From assembly GCA_027922465.2 (NCBI GenBank), contig BQMF02000063.1, positions 1,176,440 through 1,240,439 of the forward strand: DNA of 64,000 nt, read 5' to 3'. This stretch comes from Turritopsis dohrnii. Taxonomy: Eukaryota; Cnidaria; Hydrozoa; Anthoathecata; Oceaniidae. Positions 59,827 through 64,000 of the stretch are shown piece by piece. The notes under the pieces were generated by a model that saw only the letters and a list, made by a program, of their open reading frames with translations, was not told the origin of the DNA and did no database searches. Position 1 is the first letter of the stretch; each line of letters starts with the position of its first letter. A program made the position numbers and the translations under genes.

Positions 59827-60819
59827 GCAGGCCATAAGCGTCATTTAGAATAACATCTTATACGACTATATTTACATGTTAGATATTTTGGATACAATGG
59901 TAAAATTCATAGTTTTCGATAACAACAGGTCCGGGGCGCGAAAACAGCACGATGGCATAATGAAATAATTTCATCAGCGATAAATTTCTTTGAGTTTAAC
60001 CATCTATAAAACTTTGAATACATTATTATTTAAATGGATCAGTTTAAATTATTTTATTACGATTTTGCCCACGCCCCGCCTCGTTTTGGTCTGATAATAT
60101 GGCGAATATTATCCCAAATTGTCTCATAGCGATTTGCAGTTAAACAACTAAAACGAACAAGAACCAAAACTAATGCAGTAAAGTCGAAATCTGGGAAATG
60201 TGTATCGTATGTACATGGTATAGCATTAACTTAACCAGTAAATAAAGATTTATAACTTCATATATATACATATACCGTAAATGCTCGTTTCGGCGCCCCC
60301 TCCCACCTAATAAGTCAAGCTTTCCTAAATCAAAAGGGGTGCATTTCTATCATGCGCCCCTTCCTGTGAAAGTTGATTTTTAGATACGATCATTAACGAT
60401 AAACAGTCGTGTTTCTATCGATAAAAATATTTTAGTTCTTCTATATATATTTCATGTTGAGATTAGAAAGCGGCCCTATTAAGTATAAAACAGTTATTCA
60501 GAAAATATTTTCTACAATCGACTGAAAAGATTATTTGTTAGTCAGCGGCTGCTGTAACCAGCTGCGTTGTTTTCATTGACAAGAGTTCAAAAAAGATTGT
60601 CTCGAACAAGGAACAAAAAACAAAATTTTAGAGATGTGTCCAGAACTTATCCATATAGAAAAAAAATTAGGATTGCCTTATAATACCATTCTCATATATT
60701 TATATATTTATAATATATTGTCACTATTTTTGGATCAAGAAGGGAATTCTCCCGTAAAAACAATACTATAAAGAAAAAAATCTCCTTATCTTCGCTTAGC
60801 CGCAACTAATAACTCAGTT

Positions 60820-63526
60820 TCACTTAATGCAGTAGCAGAGAGAAATTGAAGATATTCTTTGTTTAACGTGTTCGTGCTGCGTTTCTTTAAGACGCCAGTT
60901 TTTTTGTCCACAACTTTTCACAGAATCCAACAAAGTACGGATTGGGACAAACTCGTCCCCCGCGTCATTCGGCTCATTCGTTGTTATGGCATTACTTCCA
61001 TGCATATCTTCGCTATGAATTGATGACAACATCCGCTGAGCTAAAATTCGGTTGCCGTGTGTATTGCCCCACTCTTTCAAAACAAAAACAACATCTTCCT
61101 TGGATAACAGAGAAATCAATTTCATCTTCACAGCGACATTCTGGGGCGTATCACTTGCGCCTGAGACAATCCGCCGCACCATATCAGCATCGATATCGAA
61201 CATACACGCATGAAAGTATTCCAAGAACTGGTAGTTGGTCAAACACCTGAATCCAAGAACGGTGAAAAGATTGGTCATGCCTGGAAATCCTGGATGGCAC
61301 AGCTGTTCAAGAATAACTTTAACGCGTTCGATTATTTGAAACATGGCGAGTTCATACTCGTTGGGTTGGTCGTTTAAACCTCTACTGTATAATTCCTCCT
61401 CAGATGTAAAATTCAACGATTTCAGTATGATCCGCCAAAACTTTGAGACAATTTTCACTCTGCTAACAGCATACGCTTGACACATGCTCGTGGCTTTGGT
61501 TTTTGTTTCTTTACCAAACACGCGCATAATGTACGAGACAATATTTTCAACAGCCACATAATTCTTGTGTTCGCTTTCTCTGCTTTCTCTTAAATCTTTT
61601 TTCAAAACTGGTAATGAATTGGTACTGTCTGAACGAACTTTTCTTCTGGAACTTTCTGCTTTTCGTAGATGCAACTCTTGGGGAAGTGGTGGTTTCTCAA
61701 CAACAATGCCAGCCAAGTGAATCAACTTCAAGGGAAACCTTTTGTTTGGAAATTCTACTTCGTGGTTTAAATGTGCATATACCTGACTCCAGAACGAAGT
61801 TTTGTTAGCATGCAAAACTTTACGAATCTGTTTGACTAAGTTCTCAGAAAACTGCTTGTAGCATATGTACACAACACGCTCACCATTTTCATCGCGTTCC
61901 ACCTGGCCACGCGATACTTCGCACGATGTGAACGGGAAAATCTTCATATCGAGTGGCGATGAAAGTGTTTTTTTCATCTCAATATAAGCAGAGCATACTA
62001 GATATTCTTTGAACAGTTCAGATGTTTCTATGTTAGCGGGTCCAAACACGCTCTTTCAATGATTTTCCGATATATTTTCTTCTCTTGAAAATGTAACATA
62101 GCCGCATGTAAGATAGCGATTCTTGTTGACGGTTTCGAATTCAAAAACAACCAATACATGTAATTCGGATTCAATTCAAACTGGAAAAACTTTTGGCAGT
62201 GATTTTGAAAAACCAAAGGGTGCTGCGCCTCAAGCGTGATAGCTACCATTGGATCATTTATCTCCTCGTCTTGTAATACGACCGGTAACATATTGATATT
62301 ATCGTGCAGCAGTATACTGTGTACCGGTTCATGCTCACAACTGATATCCAGCAAATGCAAAAACGATCCCGGTAGATAAGCTACCACATAATCATTAACC
62401 GGGATAAACAAAATCCGACCGGCTTCTAGAAGTTCAGATGTGTTGGTTCTCGTGCACTGCAGTTTGTAACCACCGTGGACACAGCATATCGTGTACGTGA
62501 TGTTCAAGTTTGTTGTGCTGGAAAGAGAGGAAGAAGATGCAGAATCTTCGCCTTCAGTACTGCTTGAGTTTTCGTAAACTTTTGAATCAGACATGTGTTG
62601 GTAACAGACATAGAACGAACCAGATTCTCTGGTGATCACCTCTAGGTTGAAATTCTTTGCAGCAACTATAGGCGAAAATAACTATCATAATACAAAGCTT
62701 GTCGTCGCATGGCATCCATTGAAAATGAAATCGGAAGTGGGAAATTTAAGACGTAATTGTAATTGCCACTACTGTCAAATTCAACAACAGTTAGTAAGGC
62801 TTTAGCATGGATTTCCTCTTCATCTTGTGGATACAACTTCACATAGAATAAGCGCTGAGACATCAAATCAAACCAAGCCCACAAGAAAATTACCAATGAT
62901 TTGATCGGTCGATGGCTGCATGTTCATCACATAACCTTTTTCTTTTAAGCAATAGGTACATGGTACAGTCCGATGGATTCCTTATGGTGGAAAAACAGTA
63001 AATGAGACTTATAGTCATTGGTTTTGATAGCCGCTATGTAATAAACTGAACTTTTTGGTAGGTTCGCCACTCAATATTTAAAGAGAATACACGGTTTTTG
63101 AGGTGATATTTCTGCAATGTAGGATTTGAATATATCTGTTGCTTCTGTTGGTGTGACTTGACCTTCTGAATTGCAATGTTCCTGGACGGCAAAAGCAATT
63201 ATAGTTTGCTCGGAGTTGACAGAAGCATTTATGATATTCACAACCTTTTCTTGAGTAAAAATCAATCTTGCTTTATCTGTTTTATGATCGTAGGAAGCAA
63301 TGAATGTTTTTGAAAAGGGCATTCTGTGCAAACCAAATGTAAAGAAAAATGTGATTTCTTTCATTTCCAATTAAGCGTGGATTGAATGGATAATTCTGCA
63401 CCCATGTATCATCAGGATCGGATCCAGATGATTTGCATTCTTTTACATAATAATCCGAAAAAAATCCGAATCACCTCACTTTTTAGGTTTTGACATAAAC
63501 CGGACTTTTTCTTTCAATTCAAGCAT
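60820..63526 (-). CDS. GSAP: Gamma-secretase-activating protein homologue
   Basis: GSAP (PION) is reported to interact with gamma-secretase and APP C-terminal fragment; its C-terminal part is the functional domain. Exons with agreeing phases: 63093-63395, 62967-63050, 62683-62915, 60820-62641, with introns as short as 41-51 nt. Recognisable pieces are IASYDHKTDKARLIFTQEKV, then NASVNSEQTIIAFAV, then LWAWFDLMSQRLFYVKL, then DYVVAYLPGSFLHLLDI, then MLHFQEKKIYRKIIE, then ELFKEYLVCSAYIEMKK. A tentative first exon (ATG 63524-63526 to 63480) is uncertain. There are two reading-frame breaks: near 63345-63352, at an A5 run, and near 62045. Both sides of each break are conserved, so either the sequence has single-base errors or the gene is decaying. 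No stop codons occur elsewhere in the long last exon (over 400 codons), which favours a working gene. Confidence 0.85.
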
Positions 63527-63796
63527 GGCACAATCAAACCTAAAAAATAAAAGTTTATGGTAATGTGATCCTAAAATGTGAACTTCGAAGCACAAGATGT
63601 TATCAAAAACAAAGTTTTAAAACATAAGTTTATTTCAACCGTGCTTCAAATGAGGTGCAACTAAGTTCTCCATTGTGTTTTTAATAGGAGTAATGTTTAT
63701 TTAATGGCGAATCTATGGTAAAATACTAAATATAACTTATATATAAAGAATGTTTTGATGGTTATAAAAAATATTAGCCTCCATTCTTTCGGCCAT

Positions 63797-63842
63797 TAGT
63801 AGTAGTAGTAGTAGTAGGATGAGGAGGAGGAGGAGGAGGAGG
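63797..63842. repeat. (AGT)n/(AGG)n microsatellite
   Basis: Six agt units followed by about eight agg units. On the minus strand an ORF (63774-63959) reads it as Pro/Thr runs; I do not call that ORF a gene. Confidence 0.9.
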
Positions 63843-64000
63843 AGTAGTCCAAGGGTGTTTTAATACGGTATTCACTTCGCTGCTACCGTAATAAACATAA
63901 CAAAGGTGTCTTAAACAATCTATAGTGTTTAAAGTGTCCCAGTAGCTATTATAACTCACATCGTTCTGTGTCAGTGTCTGTATTAACCAAATGTATAATA

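Larger units (their letters stand above)
57212..60819. other. Intergenic or 5' region of the GATA-like gene; repeats
   Basis: The upstream exon of the GATA-like gene should lie here but I could not identify it. Seen: imperfect inverted ends at 58504-58688, a short pogo-like MITE (59127-59241), a MITE at 59490-59826, and a one-sided fragment of the GGGCGC hairpin family at 60285-60360. No other gene. Confidence 0.45.

Noticed and set aside
62883..62921. Possible 39 nt intron in the GSAP gene ending before CGCTTATTC
   Set aside because: The stretch encodes LWAWFDLMSQ, which fits the conserved GSAP sequence, so it is exon.
63774..63959. Minus-strand ORF with Pro and Thr runs
   Set aside because: The runs come from an agg/agt microsatellite; the short part before them could be an exon but nothing supports it.

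Overview
This window is AT-rich animal nuclear DNA with spliced genes, GT-AG introns and many small non-autonomous DNA transposons. Gene content (a dystrophin, a GSAP homologue, a class C GPCR, a ZGLP1-like GATA factor, secreted cysteine-rich peptides) and style suggest an early-branching invertebrate. A cnidarian, perhaps a hydrozoan, is my best guess, but no single feature proves the taxon.

Layout. (1) 0.7-22.1 kb, plus strand: the 3' half of a dystrophin gene. Thirty exons join in phase through spectrin-type repeats, a WW domain, the EF-hand region, a ZZ zinc finger and the C-terminal coiled coil; the actin-binding domain must lie upstream of the window. A 1.2 kb same-strand ORF inside one intron (16.8-18.0 kb) can be spliced in phase to the next dystrophin exon and may be the first exon of a short isoform. 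(2) 22.8-25.1 kb, minus strand: an intronless class C-like GPCR, convergent with dystrophin. (3) 25.4-37.5 kb: a pile of mobile elements. It includes a pogo/Tigger element with clear TIRs and TA target duplication whose decayed transposase has an intron that holds an intact antisense HIRAN-domain gene, a 2 kb palindrome with a third partial copy nearby, and nested PIF/Harbinger-type elements. (4) 38.2-53.4 kb: a gene-poor stretch in which I could assemble four small genes by splice sites. Each encodes a short precursor with an N-terminal hydrophobic or signal segment followed by a cysteine-rich or basic part; two share the same three-exon, same-phase architecture. (5) 55.9-57.2 kb, minus: the main exon of a ZGLP1-like GATA-type zinc finger protein. 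(6) 60.8-63.5 kb, minus: a gamma-secretase-activating-protein (GSAP) homologue with two apparent reading-frame breaks.

The genes do not form an operon or pathway. Dystrophin is a membrane-cytoskeleton linker, GSAP a gamma-secretase-associated factor, and the GPCR a receptor. The least explained and most interesting parts are the small secreted peptide cluster, the HIRAN gene nested in the transposase intron, and the intronic dystrophin ORF. All splice models here were made by eye from donor, acceptor and phase agreement and have no transcript support.
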